Below are positions 16,263 through 25,070 of a DNA stretch of 64,000 bases, in pieces (positions within the stretch are counted from its first letter, which is position 1; every line of letters begins with the position of its first letter). The notes beneath the pieces were generated by a model. That model saw only the letters and a list, made by a program, of their open reading frames with translations, was not told where the DNA came from and searched no databases. The stretch lies in the NCBI RefSeq assembly GCF_030268965.1, contig NZ_BSSE01000029.1, positions 28,716 to 92,715 on the forward strand. Direction: 5' to 3'. The stretch comes from Microtetraspora sp. NBRC 16547 (lineage in GTDB: Bacteria; Actinomycetota; Actinomycetes; Streptosporangiales; Streptosporangiaceae). The position numbers and the translations under genes are program-made.

Positions 16263-17464
16263 GTGTCCAGCGTCACCTGGAGCCGGAAGCCGCCGGACGG
16301 CGGGGTGTCGATGGACAGCCGCCCGCCTGCGGCCCGCACCCGCTCGCGCAGGCCCACCAGGCCGTTCCCCTGCCGCGCTCCCCGTCCGAGTCCGTGCTCG
16401 GCGGCGTGCTGGGGCCCGTGCTGGGGCCCGTGCTGGGGGTCGGGCGCGTGGGAGTGCGCGCCGGGGTGGCTGCCGCCGTTGTCGCTGACCCGCAGCGCCA
16501 TCCCGCCGCCCGTCCCCTGCTCCAGTTCGATCTCGCACCGGGTCGCCCCGCTGTGCCGGATCACGTTCGTCACCCCTTCTCGTACGGCCCAGCCGAGCAG
16601 CGCGTCCGTCTCGGGCGGGAGGTCCACGGACGGCGTGCGGATCGTGAGGGCGATGCCGGCGTCGGCGAGTGCCGTACGCGCGGAGTCCAGTTCGGCGGCC
16701 AGGCCGCGGCCCCGGTAGCCGGTGACGGCGGCGCGCACCTCGGTCAGCGCATCCCGCCCGATCCGCTCGATGTCGGCGGCCTGCCCCGCCGCCGCCTCGA
16801 CGTCCCGGGGCGCCAGGCGGCGTACGGCCTCGGCCTTGACGACGATGACGGACAAAGTGTGCCCGAGGAGGTCGTGCAGGTCGCGGGAGAAGCGCAGCCG
16901 CTCCTCGGTGACCGCCGCCCGCGCGAGTTCTTCCCGGGTGCGCTGGAGATCCCGGATGGCCTCCCACAGGCGAATGATCATCGCGGGGATGAGGCCGGCG
17001 CAGAAGATGCCCCAGCCGAGGCTGAGGATGCCGGTGAGATCGCCGCCCCGCCACCACGCGATCGCGGCGGCGGCCCCGCAGAGGGCGAACAGGAGGAGGG
17101 GCATCTCCCGGCTCCTGACGGTCACGCCGAGCGCGATCGCCAGGAGGACCAGCAGGTAGAGCCAGTTGTCGCCGAATGTCGCGGTGCCTGCGAAGACGAC
17201 CACGGCGAGCAGGGGCAGCCAGAGGCGCTGTGCGCGGCGGCGGTCACCGAAGGCGAAGCGGATCGTCACGAGGTAGAGCGCGGCCGTCAGGATCGCCGCC
17301 GTCCAGGCGAGCCACAGCGGGTGGGAGCGTCCGTGCGTGATGTCCCACACCGGGCCGCCGGTCAGGAGCACCCAGGCGACCATGCCTTTGGCGTCCGGGC
17401 CTCGTTCGCCCTCGCGGAGCGGGTTCAGCCAGGTGTCGCCGTCCGATGACCGTTGCGTGGCCAT
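16259..17464 (-). CDS. Sensor histidine kinase, NarL/DesK type, with a His-rich insert
   Basis: 401 residues from MATQRSS, preceded by AAGGGGAAA. About five membrane helices (residues 25-165) precede a HisKA_3 domain with the phospho-His in RFSRDLHDLLGHTLS (about 193-207). The ATPase domain has the N-box AVREGVTNVIRHS (about 289-301), LRVSDNGG and the G-box GNGLVGLRERV. Between the last two lies an unusual insert of about 30 residues with ten His, including repeated GPQH units. It pairs with the following regulator and lies 10 bp after the permease gene. Confidence 0.9.
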   Translation of the reverse strand: MATQRSSDGDTWLNPLREGERGPDAKGMVAWVLLTGGPVWDITHGRSHPLWLAWTAAILTAALYLVTIRFAFGDRRRAQRLWLPLLAVVVFAGTATFGDNWLYLLVLLAIALGVTVRSREMPLLLFALCGAAAAIAWWRGGDLTGILSLGWGIFCAGLIPAMIIRLWEAIRDLQRTREELARAAVTEERLRFSRDLHDLLGHTLSVIVVKAEAVRRLAPRDVEAAAGQAADIERIGRDALTEVRAAVTGYRGRGLAAELDSARTALADAGIALTIRTPSVDLPPETDALLGWAVREGVTNVIRHSGATRCEIELEQGTGGGMALRVSDNGGSHPGAHSHAPDPQHGPQHGPQHAAEHGLGRGARQGNGLVGLRERVRAAGGRLSIDTPPSGGFRLQVTLDT

Positions 17465-17474
17465 TTTCCCCTTT

Positions 17475-18200
17475 TCAGGCTGTCTTGCCCGCACGGCGGT
17501 AACCGTACATGGCGTAGAGACCGAACACGAGGAGCCAGCTGGACAGAACGGCGACCTCGCGGAGGCCCGGCACCTCTCCGGAGGCGGCGTGCCAGGAGAG
17601 CGCGGCGTAACTGTTGGACGGTGTCCACTCCGCGATCGCGCGCAGCCAGGCGGGGAAGTTGGTGGTGGGAATCCAGAGGCCGCCGAGGATGGACAGGCTC
17701 AGCATCGTGGCGAGGTTGGTCATGGCGGCGGTCTGGCCGGTCAGGCGGTAGCCGTTGCCCAGGCCGAGCAGGGAGAACGGGATGGTCCCGACCCACAGCA
17801 GGCCGATGATCGCCAGCCACTGGCCCGGGGTGAGCGTGACGTGGTTGACCAGCGCCCCGGTGAGCAGAACCGCCGCGATGCTCGGGACGACGCCGAGCAC
17901 GCCGGTGACCACCTTCCCCGCGACGACCTGCGCGGGCGTCATAGGGGTGAGTCGGAGCTGGCGCAGCCATCCCGCCGCGCGATCCTCCGCGATGCCGCTG
18001 CCGTTGTTGAACGCGCTGCCCAGCGCGCCGTACGCGGCCATGCTGACCATCGTGAAGAGCGCCGCGTCGTGCTTGTCACCCTGGGCCAGGCCGAGGTTGG
18101 TGAAAAGCAGGTACATCACGACGGGCATGACCACGCCGAAGATGATGTAGCCGCCGTCCCTGAGGGACCTGACCAGTTCGAGTCGGACGTATCCGAGCAT
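17475..18200 (-). CDS. ABC-2 type exporter permease
   Basis: 241 residues with six hydrophobic helices. The first is GGYIIFGVVMPVVMYLLF (about 16-33); the pattern GIAEDRAAGWLRQLRLTPMT (about 68-87) is typical of ABC-2 permeases near transmembrane helix 2. The ATG shares one base with the ATPase stop, so the two subunits are translationally coupled. Together they form a small exporter, possibly for a drug, peptide or lipid; the substrate is not evident. Confidence 0.9.
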   Translation of the reverse strand: MLGYVRLELVRSLRDGGYIIFGVVMPVVMYLLFTNLGLAQGDKHDAALFTMVSMAAYGALGSAFNNGSGIAEDRAAGWLRQLRLTPMTPAQVVAGKVVTGVLGVVPSIAAVLLTGALVNHVTLTPGQWLAIIGLLWVGTIPFSLLGLGNGYRLTGQTAAMTNLATMLSLSILGGLWIPTTNFPAWLRAIAEWTPSNSYAALSWHAASGEVPGLREVAVLSSWLLVFGLYAMYGYRRAGKTA

Positions 18201-19180
18201 CACGCGTTCTCCTTCGCGAGAGGGCCGGTGGGGAGGGGCCCGGTGGAGGGCCCGGTGGGGAGGGGCCCGGTGGAGGGCCCGGTGGGGAGGGGCCCGGTGG
18301 AGGGCTCGGTGCTGGTGAGGGCGACGAAGGCGTCCTCCAGATCGGCCGGGGTCACCTCGATGTCGCGTACGGCTCCCGCCTGCGCGAGGGCGACCACGGT
18401 CGCGTCGGGGTCGGTGCTGCGCAGGCTCGCCCGGTCGCCGTGGACCTCCATCCCGGTGACGCCGGGGAGCCGGCCCAGCCAGGCGGCCTCACCGGACACG
18501 GTCACGCGCACGGTGGTCATCGCCACCACGCGCTTGATCTCGGCGCTCGTGCCGTCCGCCGCCAGCCGGCCCTTGTTGATCACGATGATCCGGTCGGACT
18601 GCTCGTCCGCCTCGTCCAGATAGTGGGTGGAGAACAGGATGGTCCTGCCCCGCTCGGCGAAGCCGCGCATGCTCGCCCAGAGTTCCCGCCTGGCCTCGAC
18701 GTCCAGCGCGGCGGTCGGCTCGTCGAGCACGATCAGGTCGGGGTCGCCTGCGATGGCCATGGCGAACCTGACCCGCTGCGCCTGGCCGCCGGACAGCTTG
18801 TCCACGCGCCGGTCGCGCAGCGCGGTGAGCTGGGCGAGGGCGAGAAGCCGGTCGAGCGGGAGCGGCTCGCGGTAGGTCTGGGAGACGAAGGTGAGCAGCT
18901 CGCGGACGGTGACCCTCGCGATGATCCCGCCCTCCTGCGGCATGGCCCCGACCCGGCCGCGCCGTACGGCCTGTTCGGGGTCACCTCCGAAGAGGGCGGC
19001 CGTTCCGGAGTCGGGCGGGATCAGCCCGAGGAGCATGCCGATGGCGGTGGACTTGCCCGCGCCGTTGGGGCCGAGCAACGCCACGGTCTGGCCCCGGGGG
19101 ATGCTGAGCGTCAGGCCGTCCACGGCCCGGGTCGCACCGAACGTCTTGGTCACGTTCGCCAGGGATGCTGCGTTTTCCAT
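18200..19180 (-). CDS. ABC exporter ATP-binding protein with a repeat tail
   Basis: 326 residues from MENAASLANVTKTFGATRAV. Walker A GPNGAGKST (about 36-44), Q-loop MPQEGG, signature LSGGQAQR (about 130-137), Walker B LIVLDEP (about 150-156) and the H-loop STHYLDEADEQ are all intact. The C-terminal half has the DrrA-like extension. The last about 33 residues are three near-identical TGPLPTGPS units encoded by a 27-bp DNA repeat, which is not part of the fold. It heads the operon with permease, kinase and regulator. Confidence 0.92.
   Translation of the reverse strand: MENAASLANVTKTFGATRAVDGLTLSIPRGQTVALLGPNGAGKSTAIGMLLGLIPPDSGTAALFGGDPEQAVRRGRVGAMPQEGGIIARVTVRELLTFVSQTYREPLPLDRLLALAQLTALRDRRVDKLSGGQAQRVRFAMAIAGDPDLIVLDEPTAALDVEARRELWASMRGFAERGRTILFSTHYLDEADEQSDRIIVINKGRLAADGTSAEIKRVVAMTTVRVTVSGEAAWLGRLPGVTGMEVHGDRASLRSTDPDATVVALAQAGAVRDIEVTPADLEDAFVALTSTEPSTGPLPTGPSTGPLPTGPSTGPLPTGPLAKENA
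18222..18307. repeat. 27-bp tandem repeat inside the ABC ATPase gene
   Basis: About three in-frame copies of a 27-bp unit (core ggtggggaggggcccggtgg) encode the Pro/Gly/Thr tail of the ATPase. Since 27 is divisible by three, gain or loss of units keeps the frame. Confidence 0.8.
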
Positions 19181-19300
19181 GGTCAGAACGCTACGGAGGT
19201 GCGGCTTTCGGCCGTAGATCAATGAATCCCGGGTTCCACGGGACAAATGTCCTGCACGTGCGATGGCCTGCGGTGGCCGCAGGCCGGAGGGCTGCGACGG

Positions 19301-19326
19301 GATGCGATGGGATGCGATGGGATGCG
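19301..19326. repeat. Tandem 10-bp repeat
   Basis: GATGCGATGG occurs twice and then in part, in the gap between the ATPase gene start and the hydrolase terminator. No function is apparent. Confidence 0.6.
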
Positions 19327-19365
19327 GCGGCCGCGTAAGTCCGGAGGAGTACGGCCCGGGGCGGC

Positions 19366-19405
19366 CCACCGGTCGTGGAGGTCGGGCGGTGTCCACGACC
19401 GGTGG
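19366..19405 (-). terminator. Stem-loop after the alpha/beta-hydrolase gene
   Basis: Perfect 14-bp arms (CCACCGGTCGTGGA and its complement) with a 12-nt loop, 9 bp beyond the hydrolase stop at 19414. Confidence 0.7.
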
Positions 19406-19413
19406 AACGCCGC

Positions 19414-20148
19414 TCAGCTCCCGGGAGTGATCTCGGCGAGCAGGGCCGCCGTGTCGGCCGGGCGGGAGAGCATCGGCCAGTGGCCGGTGGGCAGCTCGCG
19501 CAGCTCCCATTCCGGTCCCGTTAGTGCGGCGAAGAACGGGTGCCCCCCGGCGATCAGCGCCTTGACCTGGTCGAGCGGGAACGAGCAGCTGATCAGGGTC
19601 TTGGGTAGTGCGTCGAACGCGCCGGTGAGGCGCAGCGGCTCGTTGATCGTGCCGAGCGGCTGGTCGGTCGCGCGGGAGGCCATCAGCTCGCGCTCCGCCG
19701 GGCCGAGCCCGTCGAGGCTGGAACCGGACGCCTCCAGGTCTGTCCAGGACGGGAAGGGGTAGCGCCAGCCGTCCTTCAGGCGGGCCTCGACGAACTCGCG
19801 TCCGGACATGTCGATCTGGGCGACGCCGTCCGGCACCGGACCGCTCTCCAGGTAGACGACCCGGCCGATCCGGTCCGCGACCCGGTCGGCCGCACCGGTC
19901 ACCGCCGTACCGCCGCCGCTGTGCCCGACCAGCACGACATCACGCAGATCTTCGTACGTGATCAGGTTGACGATGTCATCGATATGGGTGTCGGGCGTGA
20001 GTTCGGGCGAGGCCAGGTGGGATCGGTCGGCCAGGCCGGTGAGCGTCACGGGGTAGGCGGTGTGGCCACTCGCGCGCAGCGAGGACGCGACACCCTGCCA
20101 CGCCCACGCGCCGAGCCAGAGACCGGGGACCAGTACGTATGTCGTCAT
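19414..20148 (-). CDS. Alpha/beta-hydrolase (salicylate-esterase-like)
   Basis: 244 residues. The oxyanion strand TYVLVPGLWLGAWAW (about 3-17), nucleophile elbow VVLVGHSGGGTAV (about 71-83, Ser in GHSGG) and catalytic His in LPTGHWPMLSRP (about 221-232) mark an alpha/beta-hydrolase of the plant methylesterase-like type common in actinomycetes. The substrate is unknown. It is divergent from the WYL regulator with 42 bp between the starts. An inverted repeat fills that gap, so the regulator probably controls this gene. Confidence 0.85.
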   Translation of the reverse strand: MTTYVLVPGLWLGAWAWQGVASSLRASGHTAYPVTLTGLADRSHLASPELTPDTHIDDIVNLITYEDLRDVVLVGHSGGGTAVTGAADRVADRIGRVVYLESGPVPDGVAQIDMSGREFVEARLKDGWRYPFPSWTDLEASGSSLDGLGPAERELMASRATDQPLGTINEPLRLTGAFDALPKTLISCSFPLDQVKALIAGGHPFFAALTGPEWELRELPTGHWPMLSRPADTAALLAEITPGS

Positions 20149-20167
20149 GAGTCGACAGTAGAACTGA

Positions 20168-20190
20168 ATCAGGTCAGAATCAGTCCTGAT
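20168..20190. promoter_or_regulatory. Candidate operator between hydrolase and WYL regulator
   Basis: ATCAGG at 20168-20173 and CCTGAT at 20185-20190 form an inverted repeat with an 11-nt spacer, directly before the regulator ATG and within the shared 42-bp divergent promoter region. Confidence 0.5.
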
Positions 20191-21204
20191 ATGTCGACGA
20201 ATCGTGTTCTGGCTTTCCTCGAACTGCTGCAGGCCCGTCCGGGGCTCACCGGGCCGGAGCTCGCCGCTCGGCTGGAGGTGGACGAGCGCACGGTCCGCCG
20301 CTATGCCGTACGGCTCGGCGACCTGGGCGTGCCGGTCGAGGCGGAGCGGGGGCGTTATGGCGGATACCGGCTGCGGCCCGGGTACAAGCTGCCGCCGCTC
20401 ATGTTCGGTGACGACGAGGCGACCGCCGTCGTGCTCGGCCTGCTGGCGGGCCGCCGTACCGGCCTGTCGGTAGGGGACGCGGCCACCGAGAGCGCGCTGG
20501 CCAAGATCCAGCGGGTGCTGCCCGAGGCGCTGCGCGAGCGGGTGCGCGCGGTCGAGGAGATGGTGGACGTGACGTCACGGGCGGCGGACGCGCCCCGCCC
20601 GGCTGCGGCCGCGTTGCTCGCGCTCGCCGACGCGGCGCGCCGCCGCCGCCGGGTGCGGCTCGCCTACCGCTCCTATCAAGGGAGCGAGAGTGAGCGGGTG
20701 CTCGAACCCTACGGGCTGGTCTTCCATTCCGGCCGGTGGTATGTCACCGGGCACGATCATCGCACTGGGGAGGTACGGACCTTCCGCGTGGACCGGGTGT
20801 CCGGTGCGGAGGTCACCGGCGAGGGCTTTGCCGCGCCGGGCGGGTTCGACCCGGTCGCGCACGTGCTGGAGTCCCTCTCCGGCGTGCCGTACCGGCACGA
20901 GGTGGAGGTCGTGCTGGCGACCAGCCTGGAGGAGGCGCGCCGCCGCATCCCCCCTACGGTGGCGACGCTCACCGAGGTCGAAGGGCCGAGGGACGGGCGG
21001 ATGGATGGGGACGCCGATGGCGTCGGCGGGGTCCATGAGGCCCATGGGATCCATGGGGGAGTGCGGATGACGGGGCGCGCCGAGCGGCTGGACGGCATGG
21101 CCCAGCTGCTGGCAGGGCTCGGCTGGCGGTTCACCGTGATCAGGCCGGACGAGCTGCGGGACGAGGTGCGCGCTCTCGCGCGGCGGCTGCTCGACGGGAC
21201 CTGA
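20191..21204 (+). CDS. WYL-domain HTH transcriptional regulator (YafY type)
   Basis: 337 residues from MSTNRVLAFLELLQARPGLT. A winged HTH (ELAARLEVDERTVRRYAVRL, about 23-42, then the wing GRYGGYRLRPG) is followed by a WYL ligand domain (RVRLAYRSYQGSESERVLEP, GLVFHSGRWYVTGHD) and a WCX-like C-terminus. A Gly/Asp/His/Met-rich stretch of about 25 residues (near 270-295) interrupts the C-terminal part and looks like an expansion. The ATG directly abuts the inverted repeat, leaving little room for a ribosome site; the message may be leaderless. Confidence 0.87.
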   Translation: MSTNRVLAFLELLQARPGLTGPELAARLEVDERTVRRYAVRLGDLGVPVEAERGRYGGYRLRPGYKLPPLMFGDDEATAVVLGLLAGRRTGLSVGDAATESALAKIQRVLPEALRERVRAVEEMVDVTSRAADAPRPAAAALLALADAARRRRRVRLAYRSYQGSESERVLEPYGLVFHSGRWYVTGHDHRTGEVRTFRVDRVSGAEVTGEGFAAPGGFDPVAHVLESLSGVPYRHEVEVVLATSLEEARRRIPPTVATLTEVEGPRDGRMDGDADGVGGVHEAHGIHGGVRMTGRAERLDGMAQLLAGLGWRFTVIRPDELRDEVRALARRLLDGT

Positions 21205-21383
21205 CCGGCGACGAGGCGGGGGTGAACTCTGGGTGGGGCTGATGAGCATCGGAACGAAAAATCCCGTTAAGCAGCCCGTCCGGCGCGTTTTCCCGCCGGT
21301 CGTACGGTAAGCGATAACCGTGAGCACACTCGTCGCCGGCGGGCCCTTGCCATCCCCAAGGGCGCCGGGACGTGGAGGAAATC

Positions 21384-21926
21384 ATGACCCAGTCGATACG
21401 TGAACGGATCCGAAGCGTCCCGCACGAGGTCAACCGGCTGGCCGTCGCAGTCGGCGAGCCGCTTGAGAGCTTCCGCGCCCGATATGAGCAGGCCGTTCCC
21501 GTCTTCGACGCCGAGCGGTTCGAGCGGCTCATCGCGGAAGGCGCCGACTGGGACGCTGTCCTGGAAGCGACGAAGGAAAACGCCCCCCACGGGTTCATCA
21601 TCTACTGGAGCCACGACTTCTCACCGCTGCTGCGGCTGGCCGGCCATGGGTTGCGCTGCGTGGAATACCTCATGGGCAACCACGAGGTCGCCGAGACGAT
21701 GTACCGCCACAACCCGGCGATTCTGCTGTACGCACCGCTGCGCACGGCCATTTACGAGGACGCCGTCGGCGATACCTGGTTCACCGTCGATCAGCCGAGA
21801 ACCCGGTTCTCCAGCTTCGGCGACCCAGGCATCACCCAGGGAGGCGTCGAGCTCGATCGCCGGCTCGCCGCACTGCTCGACCATCTCCGGGTGCCGGTAC
21901 CCGACATACTGACCGCCCCCGCCTAG
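21384..21926 (+). CDS. DUF302 domain protein
   Basis: 180 residues from MTQSIRERIRSVPHEVNRLA, with GAGGAA 6 nt upstream. The second half (CVEYLMGNHEVAETMYRHNP, LLYAPLRTAIYED, WFTVDQPRTRFSSFGDP) fits the DUF302 fold. No signal peptide is seen. The function of DUF302 is not established. It is free-standing; a GTG 12 bp upstream is an alternative start. Confidence 0.72.
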   Translation: MTQSIRERIRSVPHEVNRLAVAVGEPLESFRARYEQAVPVFDAERFERLIAEGADWDAVLEATKENAPHGFIIYWSHDFSPLLRLAGHGLRCVEYLMGNHEVAETMYRHNPAILLYAPLRTAIYEDAVGDTWFTVDQPRTRFSSFGDPGITQGGVELDRRLAALLDHLRVPVPDILTAPA

Positions 21927-22059
21927 CGCCGGCCCGCTCCAGTTCGTCGGCATGGTCGTCGTGATCCTCCGCGACGCCGGGACGGTCGCCCTGCCGGTGA
22001 TCGCGGCGCTGAAGGCTGAGGCCAGGTGTTTCAGCGGCATCGAGGGAGCGAAGCCTCGA

Positions 22060-22254
22060 TCAGGACGGGAACGGAGGTTGGTTCTCCGGGGGAACGCCGC
22101 CCCCTTTGCCCCCGCCTTTCTTGCCCTTGTCCGTGCCGTGCGGCCGGCCCTTGCGCACCTTTCCGACCCCGGACCGCGCCTTGAATTCCGCCGCGTCCTG
22201 CGTGGCGCTCCCGCGACCCGATCGGCGCGCCTCGGGCTGCTGTGGCTGCCCCAT
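22060..22254 (-). CDS. Small basic low-complexity protein
   Basis: 64 residues starting MGQPQQPEARRSGRGSATQD, with an excellent ribosome site GGAGGAACC immediately before the ATG. The rest is Lys/Gly/Arg-rich (KVRKGRPHGTDKGKKGGGKG) and ends GGVPPENQPPFPS. It could bind nucleic acid because of its charge, but this is only inference. The family was not recognised, and the frame on the other strand is less convincing. Confidence 0.55.
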   Translation of the reverse strand: MGQPQQPEARRSGRGSATQDAAEFKARSGVGKVRKGRPHGTDKGKKGGGKGGGVPPENQPPFPS

Positions 22255-22422
22255 GGTTCCTCCCAGCTGCCGAATCCCTCCAACGCCGTGGAGTACCGGA
22301 TCCACCTGCCCTTCGCTGGGGTCGCCATGCACGCCCCAGCGGCCGGTCCGGCAGCCCGCTCACCACGCGAAGGCGCGTGAGATCACACCCGACTCCACCG
22401 AGGATCCGGAACCGGATCCGGA

Positions 22423-23640
22423 TCAGACGTGGGTGGCGGCCGGACGCGTGGCCGCCGGCCTTTCGATCTCGACGAACGTCTTCAGCCGCATCAGGTCCTG
22501 CCTCAGCTTTTTGACGGGATCCACGCCCAGCAGTTTCGCCATGGCGTGGCCCAGCGCGCCGACGGCCGGGTTGTACGCCATCTGCACCTGGACGCGGGTC
22601 CGCCCCTCGGCGTCGGAGGTCAGCCGCAGCGCGCCGGTGTGAGCGAAGAGCTGTCCTTCGACGGTCTTCCAGGCGATCTCCCGGCCCTTCTCGCGCCGGG
22701 TCTCCACCACGTCGAAGCGGATCGAGGTTCCGGCGGGGCCGGCGATCACCCAGTGGGACCGGCCGTCGCTGAGAAGGCGCACTTCGCGCACATCAGGCAT
22801 GATCCGCGCGAAGAAGCTGTAGTCGCTCACCAGTGCCCAGATGTCCTCGGCAGGAGCGGCGATGGAGATCGCGTCCTGAACGTCGACCGCGCGCCGGCCC
22901 GAGCTGATCCCGGTGAGCCGCCGCAGGGGGAGGTTGGTCGCCGCGCGTACGAGCAGGACCGCGCAGGCGGCGCGCACCGTCCATGAGAACGGCTGGGGAA
23001 GCCCGCCGGACACTCCCCACGTCAGCATGGCGGAGGACCCGACGAGGAAGCGCGCGGTCGGCGACCATCGCTGCTGGAGCAGCTCCGGTACAGGTCTCCT
23101 CGTCCGGGACGTGCCCTGCAGCCCAGGCGTGTCCCCGGCTTCGGGATGCGTCTTCCAGCGGCAGTCGACCCGCCTGACCCCCGCGACCCGTCGCACCGCC
23201 CACCGGGCCCTCCGATCCTCCTCGCTCAGGATGTCCCCGGACAGCGTCACGATCCTGTCGTCGACGTGGACCTCCACCGCGTGAGGATGCGCCACATAGC
23301 GGCCCAGCTGCGCCCGCACGCGTTCATGAAGGACGCGGTCGTCCACGTCGCGCTCGGTGAGGATCCGGTGCCGCGCGGCCGCGAGGGCGCCGCGACCCCG
23401 GTTCGGCAGGTCGCTGGAGAGAACGGTGAAGCTGTTCTGCATCTTGTGCGTGGCGTGCGCGGCCTTGTCGCGAACCAGCGCCCGGCGGGTGCGGCCCCGA
23501 TCCGGATCGCACAGATACTCGATGACCACGCCCGCACAGACTCCCGCGCCCGCGGCACCGAGAGTTCGCCGTAGCGGGGACCGCTCAACGAGCATGACGC
23601 CGGTGTAGCGATCCCCTTGAAGACGAGCGGAAGTACGCAT
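22423..23640 (-). CDS. BON plus SRPBCC domain membrane-associated protein
   Basis: 405 residues from MRTSARLQGD (GGGAGG upstream; an ATG three codons earlier also fits). An N-terminal hydrophobic stretch (LGAAGAGVCAGVVIEYLCDPDRG, about 27-49) resembles the leading part of actinobacterial BON proteins. A BON domain follows (VLHERVRAQLGRY ... VEVHVDDRIVTLSGDI, about 105-160). Two short hydrophobic segments (about 200-240) precede an SRPBCC/polyketide-cyclase-like domain (SIAAPAEDIWALVSDYSFFA, about 265 onward). The role is unknown; the domain pair suggests lipid or hydrophobic ligand handling at the membrane. Confidence 0.75.
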   Translation of the reverse strand: MRTSARLQGDRYTGVMLVERSPLRRTLGAAGAGVCAGVVIEYLCDPDRGRTRRALVRDKAAHATHKMQNSFTVLSSDLPNRGRGALAAARHRILTERDVDDRVLHERVRAQLGRYVAHPHAVEVHVDDRIVTLSGDILSEEDRRARWAVRRVAGVRRVDCRWKTHPEAGDTPGLQGTSRTRRPVPELLQQRWSPTARFLVGSSAMLTWGVSGGLPQPFSWTVRAACAVLLVRAATNLPLRRLTGISSGRRAVDVQDAISIAAPAEDIWALVSDYSFFARIMPDVREVRLLSDGRSHWVIAGPAGTSIRFDVVETRREKGREIAWKTVEGQLFAHTGALRLTSDAEGRTRVQVQMAYNPAVGALGHAMAKLLGVDPVKKLRQDLMRLKTFVEIERPAATRPAATHV

Positions 23641-23717
23641 AACGACCATGCCTCCCTCGCGGTGCCCAGCCTCCGTCGTCGCCCCTCTACCCGACGGGTC
23701 GCGGACGATTCACTCTG

Positions 23718-24992
23718 TCACCGTGCGGTCTGATGGGACGGTTCGGGTGTGGTCGTCTCCGGTGCGGATCCGTCCCGGCACAGGTCGTGGAGGAGCTCCT
23801 CCCAGCGCGCCCCCACGACCTCGATGTCGTAGCCCGCCGCCTTCTCCAGGGCGTTGGCCCCGAACCTGCGGCGTTGTTCCTCGTCCTCGATGAGCAGGCA
23901 GATCGCGTCGGCCATCGCGTGGATCTTCTCCGGCTTGACCAGCAGCCCGTCGTGCCCGTGAGTGATCAGCTCGGCGGGTCCGGTCGGGCAGTTGTAGCTC
24001 ACCACGGGCACGCCCTTGCTCATCGCTTCGAGGATGACCATCGGCATGCCCTCGCCGCGCGAGCTGAGCACGTACACCGACGCCTGGGCGAGCTCGCTTC
24101 CCACGTCGTTGACCGACCCCATGAGCAGCACCTTGCCGGTCAGCTCCCGCTTGTCGATCGACGCCTGCAGCTTCTCGCGGCGGGGACCGTCACCGAAGAT
24201 GCGCAGGGTCCAGTCGGGGTACCTCGCCGCCACGTGCGCCCACGCGCGGATCAGCAGGTCGTAGCCCTTTCCGTACGTGAGGCGGCCGACGGCGACGGCG
24301 GTCTTCGCGGTGAGGGGGGATCGGCCGCCCTGCAGCTTGGTCACGGCGTTGGGCATCTGCGTGAGCAGGCGCGGCCTGGTCTTGAGTGCCCGCTCGTACG
24401 CCTGGAGGTCGGACTTCGTCAGCGTGACCACCGCGTCGAGCCTTCCGTAGCGGCGGGTGATCTGCTTGCGCAGCTCCGGGCCGTGACCGGCGAGGTTGCC
24501 GTGCTCCTGCGCGATCGTGATGATCTCCGGCGGCGCGACCAGGGACATGATCAGGTTCAGGCCGGGCCGGGTTCCGATGAGGACACCGCGCCGCCGGCCA
24601 CGTATGTAGCGGATGATCTTCAGGTCGGTCCGCAGGGTGAACCAGTGGTGGGCTGCCTCCTCCTTCGGGACCAACCTGCTGGGGAAGCGGGACAGGAGCC
24701 CCTTTCGGCGGGGGAGCCGGTCGTCGAGGTAGCGGATCCGGACGCCCGGCGGCACCGGGAAGAACGGCTCCTCGCGCTCTCGGACGATGCTCACGATTTC
24801 GACGTCGTGCTCTCTGGCGAGATATCCGGCGAGGTTGAAGACGGTGCGGATCGTGCCGCCCATCCCGTTCGCATGGAGCAGGAGAATGCGTACCTCATGA
24901 GCGTTTCGCGGCCCGGCATGCCGTGCGCGGCTTCTGTCGCGCATTGTGCGTAGTTTCAGCACGACACGCCGTAATATCCCCGTAAACGACAA
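23718..24992 (-). CDS. Family 4 glycosyltransferase
   Basis: 424 residues, GT-B fold. The N-terminal domain starts at VRILLLHANGMGGTIRTVFN (about 34-53). The donor-binding half has AVAVGRLTYGKGYDLLIRAW (about 235-254), LRIFGDGPRR and the E-x7-E-type motif SSRGEGMPMVILEAMSKGVP (about 315-335), then NCPTGPAELI. It resembles poly(glycerol-phosphate) or polysaccharide glucosyltransferases. It is not in a polysaccharide cluster, so the acceptor is unclear. An AT-rich promoter region (25000-25065) precedes it. Confidence 0.87.
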   Translation of the reverse strand: MSFTGILRRVVLKLRTMRDRSRARHAGPRNAHEVRILLLHANGMGGTIRTVFNLAGYLAREHDVEIVSIVREREEPFFPVPPGVRIRYLDDRLPRRKGLLSRFPSRLVPKEEAAHHWFTLRTDLKIIRYIRGRRRGVLIGTRPGLNLIMSLVAPPEIITIAQEHGNLAGHGPELRKQITRRYGRLDAVVTLTKSDLQAYERALKTRPRLLTQMPNAVTKLQGGRSPLTAKTAVAVGRLTYGKGYDLLIRAWAHVAARYPDWTLRIFGDGPRREKLQASIDKRELTGKVLLMGSVNDVGSELAQASVYVLSSRGEGMPMVILEAMSKGVPVVSYNCPTGPAELITHGHDGLLVKPEKIHAMADAICLLIEDEEQRRRFGANALEKAAGYDIEVVGARWEELLHDLCRDGSAPETTTPEPSHQTAR

Positions 24993-25070
24993 ACTATTCC
25001 CCGTCCTATATAGGTCTTAACCTCTCTTTTATAGACGAGTTAGGACGTACTAACGTTGATGTGATCTGTC

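Noticed and set aside
16263..17057. Upstream extension of the first response regulator frame
   Set aside because: It overlaps the kinase gene in another frame; the receiver domain starts at the ATG at 16262.
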